DNA of 64,000 nucleotides, from the NCBI RefSeq assembly GCF_000161935.1, contig NZ_GG698804.1:99400-163399 (forward strand), in the 5' to 3' direction. Origin of the DNA: Limosilactobacillus coleohominis 101-4-CHN (GTDB lineage: Bacteria > Bacillota > Bacilli > Lactobacillales > Lactobacillaceae). The first letter of the stretch is position 1, and each line of letters starts with the position of its first letter. The translations under genes were made by a program, and so were the position numbers. The notes beneath the pieces were generated by a model that worked only from the letters and a program-made list of their open reading frames with translations, made no database searches and was not told where the DNA came from. Below are positions 1 through 8,194 of this stretch, piece after piece.

Positions 1-21
1 GTTCTTTGAACGGCTTTTTAA

Positions 22-222
22 TTACTGTCGCCATTGCATCAGCATTAAAACAAAAAGAATTACTAGGAGAACTGCACAATAGGCCGTTGCCAACCATGCG
101 ATAATTTGTACGAACGGCAGTGACGATACCACCGTAATTATTTCTAAAACAATCGCTAATACACACCACACAATTAACCGGGTTCGTACCCGCTCAATCG
201 CAGATTTCAAATTTCTTTTCAC
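22..222 (-). CDS. small two-helix membrane protein, unknown function
   Basis: A 66-residue protein with a basic N-terminus (MKRNLKSAIERVRTRL) followed by two hydrophobic stretches at about residues 17-35 and 41-62, so a small integral membrane protein is likely. It starts with GTG inside the GTGA that also ends the upstream glycerol facilitator gene, a 4-base overlap that implies translational coupling. I do not recognise the family. The context (aquaporin and a sugar kinase remnant) suggests an accessory role at the membrane, but that is inference only. Confidence 0.6.
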   Translation of the reverse strand: MKRNLKSAIERVRTRLIVWCVLAIVLEIITVVSSLPFVQIIAWLATAYCAVLLVILFVLMLMQWRQ

Positions 223-932
223 TTAACCATCTCTTCAACTAGCGTTGCAATAATTGCCCCTAGCAGCGGGCCAACCATTGGTACCCAAGCGTACCACCAT
301 TGACCGCTTGTTTTATGTGGTACTGGCAAGATCGTATAGGCCAAACGTGGCCCCCAATCTCGAGCTGGATTTAAGGCAAAACCGGTCGTCGTTCCCAAAC
401 CAGCACCAATGGCAAAAATCGATAATCCAACAATTAATGGTTTCAAACCTAACGTAAAATTACCCAAATTAATCAAAACCAGCATAAACATAAAGGTGGC
501 AATCACTTCACTTAATAAGTTTGCCCAACCGGACTTAATCGCTGGCACTGTAGCAAAAATGCCAACGGTATTTTGTTTCTTCTCTGGCGTTGCTTGGAAA
601 TGCACCCAAAACTGGATAATCACTAAAACCGCCCCTAAAAACGCCCCAATAAATTGGCCTAGAATATAGGGCACTACCTGTCGCCAAGGAAAAGTGTGGT
701 TAACCGCAAAAGCAATGGTAACTGCTGGGTTCAAATGTCCCAGTGAACCTAATGAACCGGCGGCATATACTCCCATTGTCACTGCTAGTCCCCAAGCAAA
801 AGCAACGTAAAACCAATCTTTCTGCTGACTACTGAAGGTGCAGTTTAAATTCAGTCCCGCACCTACCCCGCAGCCAATGGTGATTAAAATTAGCGTACCA
901 ATTAATTCACCAATAAAGCCATGCCATACCAT
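219..932 (-). CDS. glpF: aquaporin-family glycerol uptake facilitator
   Basis: Membrane channel of the MIP family, which passes glycerol and other small neutral solutes (and water) down a gradient. Six hydrophobic helices are visible. Both pore motifs are present: NPA in HLNPAVTIAF at roughly residue 70, and NPAR in ALNPARDWGPR near residue 190. Asp after NPAR is typical of the glycerol-facilitator branch rather than strict water channels. About 237 residues is a normal length. I place the start at the ATG at 932 (MVWHGFIGEL) because a GAGG ribosome site lies 6 bases before it; an in-frame GTG at 944 is possible but overlaps that site. The gene follows the broken fructokinase gene closely and is coupled to the small membrane gene downstream. 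Confidence 0.88.
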   Translation of the reverse strand: MVWHGFIGELIGTLILITIGCGVGAGLNLNCTFSSQQKDWFYVAFAWGLAVTMGVYAAGSLGSLGHLNPAVTIAFAVNHTFPWRQVVPYILGQFIGAFLGAVLVIIQFWVHFQATPEKKQNTVGIFATVPAIKSGWANLLSEVIATFMFMLVLINLGNFTLGLKPLIVGLSIFAIGAGLGTTTGFALNPARDWGPRLAYTILPVPHKTSGQWWYAWVPMVGPLLGAIIATLVEEMVK

Positions 933-943
933 CACAAACCTCA

Positions 944-1819
944 CTAACTCTCTAAGTTCTTGAGGGCCAAGGCAAAGTTACCAATCGTGGCCGAACTATT
1001 ATTCTTGGCTAGTGGCATCGTGATGTAGTCTTCCAACGGTTCACAATCAACATAGCCATTCATTAACTTAGCAAACTCACGCCGAACCTTCTTTAAGAAT
1101 TCTTCGCTGGTTACTCCTCCACCAAAAATAATTTTATCTGGCCGCATCATTAAGGTGGTATTCAAAGCCGCTTGGGCAACGTAATAAGCCATAATGTCCC
1201 AAACGTGATCCGTCAATGGTACCACTCGGCCACTCTTACCAAGCCGCGCATCAAAAGTCGGTCCGGCAACGAGTCCTTCCAAACAGTCCCCGTGGAACGG
1301 ACAGATCCCCTTAAAGTCTAAGTCGTCCGGGTGTCGTTTCAAACGAATATGTCCCATTTCTGGGTGCCCCATCGTGCCAATAAACTTGCCGTCCACAACT
1401 GCTCCAGCACCAACACCTGTTCCAATCGTGTAATAAACTAATGAATCCAGCCGTTGATTAAAGAGCGTTGACAAGACATATTCACCATATGCGGAGCCAT
1501 TAACATCCGTCGTCCAGAATACTGGAATATTAAGCGCCTGTTGGAGCTTGCCCACGACATCCGTATTACTCCAGCCCTTCTTTGGTGTATCGGTGATATA
1601 GCCATATTGAGGCGAATTACGCCGAATCTCAATCGGCCCAAATGATGCCACTGAAAGTGACTGTCATTCCGGAAACTTTTTAAAATAATCAATTGCCTTT
1701 TGCAACGTTTCAGCTGGCGTGGTTGTCGGAAACACCGTCATATCCTGAATCTGGTAATCCTCATTTCCGACTGCACATACAAATTTGGTACCGCCGCCTT
1801 CAATACTCCCTAATAACAT
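944..1819 (-). pseudogene. scrK: fructokinase (ROK family) interrupted by an in-frame TGA
   Basis: ROK-family sugar kinase that would phosphorylate fructose. Reading from the ATG at 1819 gives 51 residues starting MLLGSIEGGGTKFVCAVG, which carry the ROK phosphate-binding GGTK motif. A TGA stop follows at 1666-1664. The same frame then continues without any shift through ASFGPIEI, the GTGVGAG motif, the metal-binding cluster GICPFHGDCLEGLVAGPT and the C-terminus to the stop at 946-944. The lesion is therefore a single nonsense codon, not a frameshift. An internal start at 1651 could yield 235 residues, but they would lack the N-terminal ATP phosphate-binding motif and are unlikely to be active. 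A sequencing error is the main alternative. Confidence 0.85.
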
Positions 1820-1893
1820 TGTATCCACCTCATTTTTGAAATCGTTTTCAGAAACATTATCCCAGTTTTTATTTAAAATGGCAAGCGTTTAAC

Positions 1894-1935
1894 AAAAAAG
1901 ATCCTCATCGAACGAGCTCGATTGGGGATCTTTTA
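1894..1935 (-). terminator. rho-independent terminator of pgi
   Basis: Inverted repeat AAAAGATCC ... GGGATCTTTT with a further CGA/TCG inner stem, followed on the minus strand by a T run. It lies just downstream of the pgi stop codon. Confidence 0.85.
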
Positions 1936-1948
1936 AAATACATCGATA

Positions 1949-3307
1949 TTATTGGTTATCTGCCATTTCTTTACGGAGTTGGTCACCAATTTCCTCATAA
2001 CCTGGCTTACCTAGCAAACCAAACATGTTTGTCTTGTAGGCTTCAACCCCCGGTTGGTTAAATGGATTAATACCATTCAGATAACCAGAGATGGCAATTG
2101 CAACTTCAAAGAAGTAAATCAGGTAACCCAGGGTGTATTCATCTTCCTTGTCAATGTGGACTGTCATAACAGGAACACCACCAGTCGTGTGGGCAGCCAC
2201 AACTGCTTCATAGGCCTTGGTGTTCACCCAATCCATATTCTTGCCTTGTAAATATTCAAGACCGTCTAAGTTACTCTTCGCCTCTGGAATAGTCAGATCA
2301 TGATTTGGTTGGTCCAACTTAACGACCGTTTCCATTAAGAAGCGGCGCCCTTCTTGGATGTATTGACCAAGTGAGTGAAGATCCGTCGTGAAGTTGGCAC
2401 TTGATGGGTAAATCCCTTTTTGGTCCTTCCCTTCGGATTCGCCAGCTAATTGCTTCCACCATTCCGCAAACATCGTCATGTTCGGTTCATAATTTTCAAG
2501 CAATTCGGTTTCGTAACCCTTCCGATAAAGGATATTCCGGTAAGCTGCATATTGGTATGCTTCGTTCTTAGTTAAATCAGGGTCAACATACGTGTGTTCT
2601 GCAGCTGCTGCCCCTTCCATAAGCTTATCAATATCAGCACCAGAAGCTGCGATTGGTAACAAACCAACGGCACTCAGGACAGAATAACGACCACCAACAC
2701 CATCAGGAATTACAAAGGTTTCCCAACCAGCATCATCGGCCTCACTCTTTAATGCGCCCCGCTTTTGGTCGGTAGTAGCGTAGATTCGGTGGTTAGCTTC
2801 TTCTTCACCATACTTATCAATTAATTTTTGTTTGAAGATCCGGAAAGCAATTGATGGTTCAGTTGTTGTCCCAGACTTGGAAATTACGTTCACAGAAAAA
2901 TCCCGATCGCCAATTAATTCAATCAAGTCATATACATATGAAGAACTCAAGGAGTTACCCGCAAATAGGACTAATGGATTCTTGCGGTCAGCGGCTGCTT
3001 GAGCTTGATAGAAACTATTGTGCAAAAAGTCGATGGCCATCCGAGCACCCAAGTAGGAACCACCAATCCCGATCACTACCAATACATCTGAGTCATCTTT
3101 AATCTTGGCGGCAGCTTTCTTAATCCGGGAAAATTCTTCCTGATCATAGTCGCTTGGCAAGTGGAGCCAATCACGAAAGTCAGCACCAGCACCAGTTCCT
3201 TTCCGTAATTCATCATCCGCTGCATTGACCATTGCCTGCATTTCACCTAATTCATTTGGGTGAACAAACTTCTTTAAAGCACTACTATCAAATGAAACAT
3301 GCGCCAT
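1949..3307 (-). CDS. pgi: glucose-6-phosphate isomerase
   Basis: Cytosolic enzyme interconverting glucose-6-phosphate and fructose-6-phosphate. Family features seen: the [14 protein letters not shown] sugar-phosphate loop near residue 70, [12 protein letters not shown] (the first isomerase signature) near residue 135, the [14 protein letters not shown] region, and the C-terminal signature region [14 protein letters not shown]. About 452 residues matches the short Firmicute form. I chose the ATG at 3307 (MAHVSFDSS) because AAAGAGG lies 7 bases upstream; an ATG at 3331 only adds a non-conserved leader. It is monocistronic, with its own promoter and terminator. Confidence 0.96.
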   Translation of the reverse strand: MAHVSFDSSALKKFVHPNELGEMQAMVNAADDELRKGTGAGADFRDWLHLPSDYDQEEFSRIKKAAAKIKDDSDVLVVIGIGGSYLGARMAIDFLHNSFYQAQAAADRKNPLVLFAGNSLSSSYVYDLIELIGDRDFSVNVISKSGTTTEPSIAFRIFKQKLIDKYGEEEANHRIYATTDQKRGALKSEADDAGWETFVIPDGVGGRYSVLSAVGLLPIAASGADIDKLMEGAAAAEHTYVDPDLTKNEAYQYAAYRNILYRKGYETELLENYEPNMTMFAEWWKQLAGESEGKDQKGIYPSSANFTTDLHSLGQYIQEGRRFLMETVVKLDQPNHDLTIPEAKSNLDGLEYLQGKNMDWVNTKAYEAVVAAHTTGGVPVMTVHIDKEDEYTLGYLIYFFEVAIAISGYLNGINPFNQPGVEAYKTNMFGLLGKPGYEEIGDQLRKEMADNQ

Positions 3308-3353
3308 TTGTCTAACCTCTTTCTTAATCATAGATATTAAACTTACACTTCAA

Positions 3354-3382
3354 ATCATATCTGTTTATGAATACCTTTTCAA
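3354..3382 (-). promoter_or_regulatory. sigma-A promoter of pgi
   Basis: On the minus strand TTGAAA (3382-3377), a 17-base spacer and TATGAT (3359-3354), about 50 bases before the pgi start codon. Confidence 0.6.
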
Positions 3383-3498
3383 TATAATTAATTAAAAAAT
3401 GTCAATTATTAACCTTTTCTTTTAGTCCTGGTGCATTTCTTAAGCCCAGGGTTCGTGATATACTGATAACCACAAAATGACGATTCGAGGACATAAAA

Positions 3499-4380
3499 AT
3501 GATTTTAAAAATAATTTTAGGACTGGTTTTTGTCTGTATCCTTTGGTTAGCAATTGAAATTTTCATCCATGCTAAAAAGGATCCAATGAGCCGGCCGCTT
3601 AAATTCAACCTGATTGGGTTCCTAATCGGTTTGATCACTGACTTCGGTGACACATTGGGAATTGGGAATTTCGGTACTACGACCACTCTCTACCGCTTCA
3701 CCAACTATATCCCTGATGAGCGTAAATTGCCGGGAACCCTCAATGCTATTCAGGCCATTCCAACAATGACTGAATCCTTCTTCTTTTTAACCGCGGTCCC
3801 GGTGGAATTAACTACGCTGATTCCAATGGTGATTGCCGCAGTGGTTGGCGCCTATTCTGGAAGCCGGATTGTGGTTCGGTGGGAAACCGCAATGATTCAA
3901 AAGGTAATGGCGATTGCCTTAACGATTACTTCACTCCTAATGTTAGCTAATAAAATGGGCTGGATCGCCCTCATTGCCACCAACAATAGCGCCTACGGTT
4001 TGCATGGCTGGTTGTTAGTGATTGGAATTGTGGGTAACTTTATCCTTGGCGTTCTAATGACCGCTGGAGTTGGATTGTACGCCCCATGTATGGTCTTAGT
4101 GTACCTGTTGGGGATGAAACCAATCGCCGCCTTTCCAATTATGATGCTTTCCTGTGCCCTTCTGATGCCTGTCGCCAGCTACAACTTTATTCAAGAAGAA
4201 CGGGTCTCCTACCGGGGCGTTTTTGGTTTCTTGATTGGTGGGATCCTTGGGGTTTATATTGCTGCTACCTTTGTAAAGAGCCTGCCGATGAAAGTACTAA
4301 CCTGGTTAATCGTACTAGTATGTCTTTGGACAGCCCTGCAGCTTTACCGTTCATCCGTTACCAATCAAAACAAATACTAA
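3499..4380 (+). CDS. TSUP-family (TauE/SafE) sulfite/sulfonate exporter-like membrane protein
   Basis: A 293-residue membrane protein with about eight hydrophobic segments and the internal duplication typical of the TauE/SafE family (TSUP), which moves small organic or sulfur anions. The N-terminal half holds DFGDTLGIGNFGTTTT and the C-terminal half the matching GVGLYAPCMVLVYLLGM. The start ATG has GAGGAC 6 bases upstream. The gene stands alone, convergent with the sugar transporter downstream, and shares a two-way terminator with it. The substrate cannot be told from sequence. Confidence 0.8.
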   Translation: MILKIILGLVFVCILWLAIEIFIHAKKDPMSRPLKFNLIGFLIGLITDFGDTLGIGNFGTTTTLYRFTNYIPDERKLPGTLNAIQAIPTMTESFFFLTAVPVELTTLIPMVIAAVVGAYSGSRIVVRWETAMIQKVMAIALTITSLLMLANKMGWIALIATNNSAYGLHGWLLVIGIVGNFILGVLMTAGVGLYAPCMVLVYLLGMKPIAAFPIMMLSCALLMPVASYNFIQEERVSYRGVFGFLIGGILGVYIAATFVKSLPMKVLTWLIVLVCLWTALQLYRSSVTNQNKY

Positions 4381-4386
4381 TAAGAT

Positions 4387-4437
4387 AAAAAATCCAGTGT
4401 TCGACTTTATCGAGCACTGGATTTTTTGATCATAACA
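4387..4437. terminator. bidirectional terminator
   Basis: AATCCAGTGtTCG ... CGAgCACTGGATT stem with A runs on one side and T runs on the other, placed between two converging genes. Confidence 0.85.
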
Positions 4438-4446
4438 TATTTTCGG

Positions 4447-5307
4447 TTAGGCAAAAACAGTTAATACTGCGCCCACAACTACGAAACATAGTCCGATTAT
4501 GGTGTAACGCATTTCAAATGGTGACTTGGTTTCTTTTAAGAAGTAAATTCCCCCTAATGTAGAAATCAAGACATTCATTTGACTAAAGATGAAAGCAACG
4601 GTAATCCCAATTGCTCGGGCACCAAAAATGTAGCTTAGTCCAGCAACTCCCCAGAGTAATCCGGAGAGAATGTTTGCATACTGACCACGCTGTTTAAATA
4701 CTTTTGGTCCTTCAGTCATCAGCTGGTAGACAGTTACCCCAAGCAAAATACCGATGGTTTCTGGTAAGTAAATGGCAATGGAATCAGTGTGCGCAAGCAC
4801 TGGGAAGCGTGGGAAGGCAGAATAAACAATGTAACCAAGGGTGGTGACCAGTAAGAATAAGATATCCTTAATCGTTACTGACTTACCTGCCGACTTGTCT
4901 GTGATGGAAGTCAGCATCGCACCAATCACTACCAGTGCCAAAGCGATGAAACCAATCACAACTTGCTTAGTTCCCGTCCATTCATGGAAAATACATACCC
5001 CAATTAAAGTGTTCCCAATTAATTGGAAAGCCGTTGAGAGGGGCATGGTGTTAGAAACCCCAATCTTTTTCATGGAAGCAAATTGACCAAATTGGCCAAC
5101 TGACCAACAAGCTCCAGAAATAACTGCCACTACAAATGGCACTAAATCGATGGACGGCCGCATCAATAACATACTAATTATTGAAACAATCAGTGCTCCT
5201 AAACCAATCCCAAATACTTGGTTACTGGAAGAACCACCAACCTTTGTCGTAAATAATGGAATAATCCCCCAACAAACTGCTGGGATTAAAGCGATTAAAT
5301 AACCCAT
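4447..5307 (-). CDS. glcU: GRP-family sugar uptake protein (GlcU/RbsU-like)
   Basis: A 286-residue protein with ten hydrophobic helices in the drug/metabolite-type fold. MGYLIALIPAVCWGIIPLF and the C-terminal GGIYFLKETKSPFEM are characteristic of the glucose/ribose porter family (GlcU, RbsU), proton-linked importers of unphosphorylated sugar. GAGGGAG lies 11 bases before the ATG. A 29-bp palindrome built from two CcpA-like half sites lies about 50 bases upstream, so carbon catabolite control is likely. Whether glucose or ribose is the substrate cannot be decided from sequence. Confidence 0.82.
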   Translation of the reverse strand: MGYLIALIPAVCWGIIPLFTTKVGGSSSNQVFGIGLGALIVSIISMLLMRPSIDLVPFVVAVISGACWSVGQFGQFASMKKIGVSNTMPLSTAFQLIGNTLIGVCIFHEWTGTKQVVIGFIALALVVIGAMLTSITDKSAGKSVTIKDILFLLVTTLGYIVYSAFPRFPVLAHTDSIAIYLPETIGILLGVTVYQLMTEGPKVFKQRGQYANILSGLLWGVAGLSYIFGARAIGITVAFIFSQMNVLISTLGGIYFLKETKSPFEMRYTIIGLCFVVVGAVLTVFA

Positions 5308-5355
5308 TGACTATTCAACTCCCTCTCTTAAAATCATAACTTTAACAGGATACAA

Positions 5356-5384
5356 TGAAAGCGCTCAATTGACAAGCGCTTTCA
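5356..5384. promoter_or_regulatory. 29-bp palindrome with two cre-like half sites
   Basis: TGAAAGCGCT, nine bases, AGCGCTTTCA on the minus strand: a perfect 10-bp inverted repeat. Each arm matches the first ten positions of the CcpA cre consensus (TGWAANCGNT). It lies before the sugar transporter and after the sensor kinase gene. No T run follows on the minus strand, so I favour an operator over a terminator for the kinase. Confidence 0.55.
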
Positions 5385-5402
5385 TAAAGTTTTCTTATTT
5401 TT

Positions 5403-6869
5403 TCACTTATCGTCAGAGCGATCTGGAAAGTAGATAGTAAAGGTCGTCCCGCGGTTAACTTTACTCTGAACAGTAATTTTACCGTGATGTAATTTAACTA
5501 ATTGACGAACGAGTGACAATCCAATTCCAGATTCTCCATACTTCGTATTCATTCGGGAGCGGTCAGCCTTATAGAAACGTTCCCAGATGTTCTTTAATTG
5601 TTCTTCCGTCATCCCGATTCCTGTATCCTGAATCGTAAATTGCGCCCCTTTCGGGAGACGTTCCCCACGGATCGTAATCTTTCCTTGCTGCGTAAACTGA
5701 ATCGCGTTTTGAATAATGTTAAACATAATTTGCACAAACCGGTCATAGTCAGCATACGTCCGTAAGGGATGCGGAGTCTGAATCACAATTTGATCACCCT
5801 GTTCCCGTGCGTTGGGCTCTAATTGATCCTTCAAGTTAGCCAAAACTTCGCTCGCGTCGAAAATTTGTCGATCCATTTTAATTTGATTGGTCCGAATCTT
5901 CTCATAGTTCAAATTATCATTTACCAAACGGATTAAACGTTTCGTATCTTTCTGCATCAATTCTAAACTATGCTTGCGGTCCTCTTCTGGAATGGCATCA
6001 TAAATTAAGCCTTCCAATAGGCCGTTGATGGTAGTCAATGGCGTTCGCATTTCATGGGCTGCGTCAGCGAGGAATTCTTTCCGCCGTTCTTCCTGTTCCT
6101 TGATCTCTTCTTGCGAAGCCTGCAAAGAATCCGCCATTTTATTGAAGTTCTCACTCAATTCAGCTAATTCATCCTTTCCTTGACTGGAAAGGTGGATATC
6201 ATAATTACCTTGAGCAATCTGGTTTGTCGCAGTTTTCATTTTATCAATTCGGCGGGTTAATGACCGTGCTAGAACGTAGCTAACTAATAGGGCCACCACG
6301 AGCGCAATCACAAAGTCCCATAACATTCGATGAAAAATCTGGCCATAAATTTGGCGCGCAGTCGACGAGAAGGTACTAATGTTAACGACCGCCACTAATT
6401 TATGATTAAAGAAGTATGGTTTCAGCATTCCAATCATTTGTGGCACCGGTACATTCTGGTGTTTTTTTTGCATTACCTTTTCATCCGGGTATGCAATTCG
6501 CTTTTTAATAATCTCGCCCTTGCGCAGTTTTTTCCAATCCTGCTTGTTAATCCGTGCTGAATATCCTTGACTATTATCGTAACGAGTATTACCTTTTGCA
6601 TCCAATACCGCAAAATAAACGTTCTGTCGCGACAATAATTTCGATTTGGAATCGATCGCTTGTTGCTGGAACCCCACAATTTGATTCGTCTTCCGGTTAA
6701 TGATCACTTCGTCATCTTGGATGAGACTATCAGCGTACTGGCTGAGTTGAAACCACGTTTGATGATACATGGTCTCATTAGCGACACTAACGAATGAAAC
6801 CATTAAAATGGCACACAGCACCACCACCACCGTGGTAAAGCCGAGAATTTGCCGCCATATTAATTTCAT
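5403..6869 (-). CDS. membrane sensor histidine kinase
   Basis: A 488-residue kinase partner of the response regulator 5 bases upstream. It has a signal-anchor helix at residues 10-30, an extracytoplasmic sensor region to about 180, a second membrane helix (DFVIALVVALLVSYVLA), a HAMP linker (about 205-260), the phosphoacceptor H-box FLADAAHEMRTPLTT near residue 275, and HATPase motifs: N-box FNIIQNAIQFT, G1 IQDTGIGM, F-box FYKADRSR and G2 GESGIGLSLV. The arrangement is that of class-I EnvZ/YclK-like kinases. The signal is unknown. The stop is followed by the CcpA-like palindrome rather than a clear T-tailed terminator. Confidence 0.9.
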   Translation of the reverse strand: MKLIWRQILGFTTVVVVLCAILMVSFVSVANETMYHQTWFQLSQYADSLIQDDEVIINRKTNQIVGFQQQAIDSKSKLLSRQNVYFAVLDAKGNTRYDNSQGYSARINKQDWKKLRKGEIIKKRIAYPDEKVMQKKHQNVPVPQMIGMLKPYFFNHKLVAVVNISTFSSTARQIYGQIFHRMLWDFVIALVVALLVSYVLARSLTRRIDKMKTATNQIAQGNYDIHLSSQGKDELAELSENFNKMADSLQASQEEIKEQEERRKEFLADAAHEMRTPLTTINGLLEGLIYDAIPEEDRKHSLELMQKDTKRLIRLVNDNLNYEKIRTNQIKMDRQIFDASEVLANLKDQLEPNAREQGDQIVIQTPHPLRTYADYDRFVQIMFNIIQNAIQFTQQGKITIRGERLPKGAQFTIQDTGIGMTEEQLKNIWERFYKADRSRMNTKYGESGIGLSLVRQLVKLHHGKITVQSKVNRGTTFTIYFPDRSDDK

Positions 6870-6874
6870 TGGTC

Positions 6875-7588
6875 TTAGACCTCACTATCGTCAAATTTAT
6901 AGCCGACACCCCAAACCGTCTGAATGACTTTCGGACCGACCTGCTCAATCTTTTGCCGCAACTTTTTAATGTGCGCATCAACGGTCCGTTCGTCACCATA
7001 ATATTCATAATTCCAAACCAGTTGTAATAACTGTTCACGACTAAAGACTTGCTTAGGTTTAGAAGCTAAAGTCTTTAGCAAATCGAATTCTTTGGGGGTT
7101 AAATCTTTAATTGGCTGATCATTTAAAAAGGCTTCCCGAGTCTTTGTATTCAATTTAAAGTGCGGGGTCTGAATATCAAAATCCGATTCACTGGCTGGTT
7201 CTTTACCGCCTACATTGCCCATTGCAATCCGGCGGTGTAATGCTTTAATGCGTGCAATTAACGTCAACGGGCTAAACGGCTTGGTAACGTATTCATCTGC
7301 TCCCATTTCCAGTCCTAACACTTGATCACTTTCGGAATCCCGCGCCGTCAACATAATAATTGGTACTACTGGTGAAATTCGCCGAATATCAGCCGCTACT
7401 TGCATTCCATCTTTTTTCGGCAGATTAAGATCTAGTAATACTAAATCCCACCGTTGAGGATCTTCATTAAACTTATCGACTGCCTTTACTCCATCATATA
7501 CAAATTCAGCCGTCCATTTTTCTTTTTTAAAAAACATTGCCATCATTTCACAAACTGAGTGATTATCTTCGACCATCAATATGTTCAT
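6875..7588 (-). CDS. OmpR/PhoB-family response regulator
   Basis: A 237-residue regulator. The receiver domain has the acidic pair in MVEDNHS, phosphoacceptor Asp in LVLLDLNLPKKDG (about residue 53), the Thr in IIMLTARDS and the Lys in YVTKPFSP. The C-terminal winged helix (about 140-232) shows DLTPKEFDLLKTLA and HIKKLRQKIE. It is the first gene of a two-gene operon with the kinase downstream. The upstream region is shared with the divergent ssrA promoter; a TATAAT lies near 7620-7625 on this strand but I see no convincing -35 box. Confidence 0.92.
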   Translation of the reverse strand: MNILMVEDNHSVCEMMAMFFKKEKWTAEFVYDGVKAVDKFNEDPQRWDLVLLDLNLPKKDGMQVAADIRRISPVVPIIMLTARDSESDQVLGLEMGADEYVTKPFSPLTLIARIKALHRRIAMGNVGGKEPASESDFDIQTPHFKLNTKTREAFLNDQPIKDLTPKEFDLLKTLASKPKQVFSREQLLQLVWNYEYYGDERTVDAHIKKLRQKIEQVGPKVIQTVWGVGYKFDDSEV

Positions 7589-7666
7589 GATTACACCCCT
7601 TATTTCGTCTTTAGTTCTACATTATAATTAATTCTTTGCAAAGTCTATGAAGATTTCTTGAATTTT

Positions 7667-7695
7667 TTGAAATTCCTGCGGGTTGTTGATATAAT
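7667..7695 (+). promoter_or_regulatory. ssrA promoter
   Basis: TTGAAA (7667-7672), a 17-base spacer and a perfect TATAAT (7690-7695). The mature tmRNA 5' end at 7712 lies about 10 bases beyond the expected start site, consistent with RNase P trimming. Confidence 0.85.
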
Positions 7696-7711
7696 GTTTA
7701 GTACACCTTTT

Positions 7712-8084
7712 GGGGACGTTTTTGGATTCGACGGGTATAGGTTGAATCTTAATTGCACTTCGAAGGTTGCGTCTTCGTAAAAACGCTCAGTTTTTAAATT
7801 ATAACTGCAAACAATAATTCAAACGCTTACGCATACGCTGCCTAGTCGGTAAGCATGCGTAAATCCGGCCGGACTCGTCCACGGTGCGTTACCGGGTTTC
7901 ATATTTAGTGGACTAACGTTACTAATTTCCGTTTGTAATTAGTAAAAGAGATTCATCAAGCTAGCTGATTATGCGTGCCTTGATTAGCGGCGTTTTAATT
8001 AGTGAATTTTAAATAGTTAATCTATGAGTGTAGAGATTAGGATGGCAATATGCCCGGACGCGGGTTCGATCCCCGCCGTCTCCA
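7712..8084 (+). ncRNA. ssrA: transfer-messenger RNA (tmRNA)
   Basis: The 5' end GGGGACGTTTTTGGATTCGA and the 3' end with GGGTTCGATCCCCGCCGTC plus encoded CCA are the two halves of the tRNA-like domain. The internal reading frame begins at GCA (7807-7809) and ends at TAG (7843-7845), giving the tag ANNNSNAYAYAA, whose YAA end fits a ClpP-type degradation tag. tmRNA acts with SmpB, whose gene lies near 28.1-28.6 kb, to rescue stalled ribosomes. Confidence 0.97.
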
Positions 8085-8094
8085 TAATGACGAA

Positions 8095-8130
8095 GCGGAC
8101 TGGAAAAATTTTCCAGTCCGCTTTTTTATA
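8095..8130 (+). terminator. ssrA terminator
   Basis: GCGGACTGGAAAA / TTTTCCAGTCCGC, a 13-bp perfect stem followed by seven T. Confidence 0.92.
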
Positions 8131-8143
8131 TTTTTTCAGCAAA

Positions 8144-8179
8144 AAAATGACTTTAAATGAGTCCATTCAAAGTCATTTT
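8144..8179 (-). terminator. terminator of the LPXTG surface protein gene
   Basis: AAAATGACTTT ... AAAGTCATTTT inverted repeat followed by a T run on the minus strand, 15 bases after the stop codon. Confidence 0.8.
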
Positions 8180-8194
8180 ATACATTAAAGTTAG

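Noticed and set aside
3402-3686. 94-codon minus-strand frame over the TSUP gene start
   Set aside because: Shadow of the real plus-strand gene; no ribosome site and no recognisable protein features.
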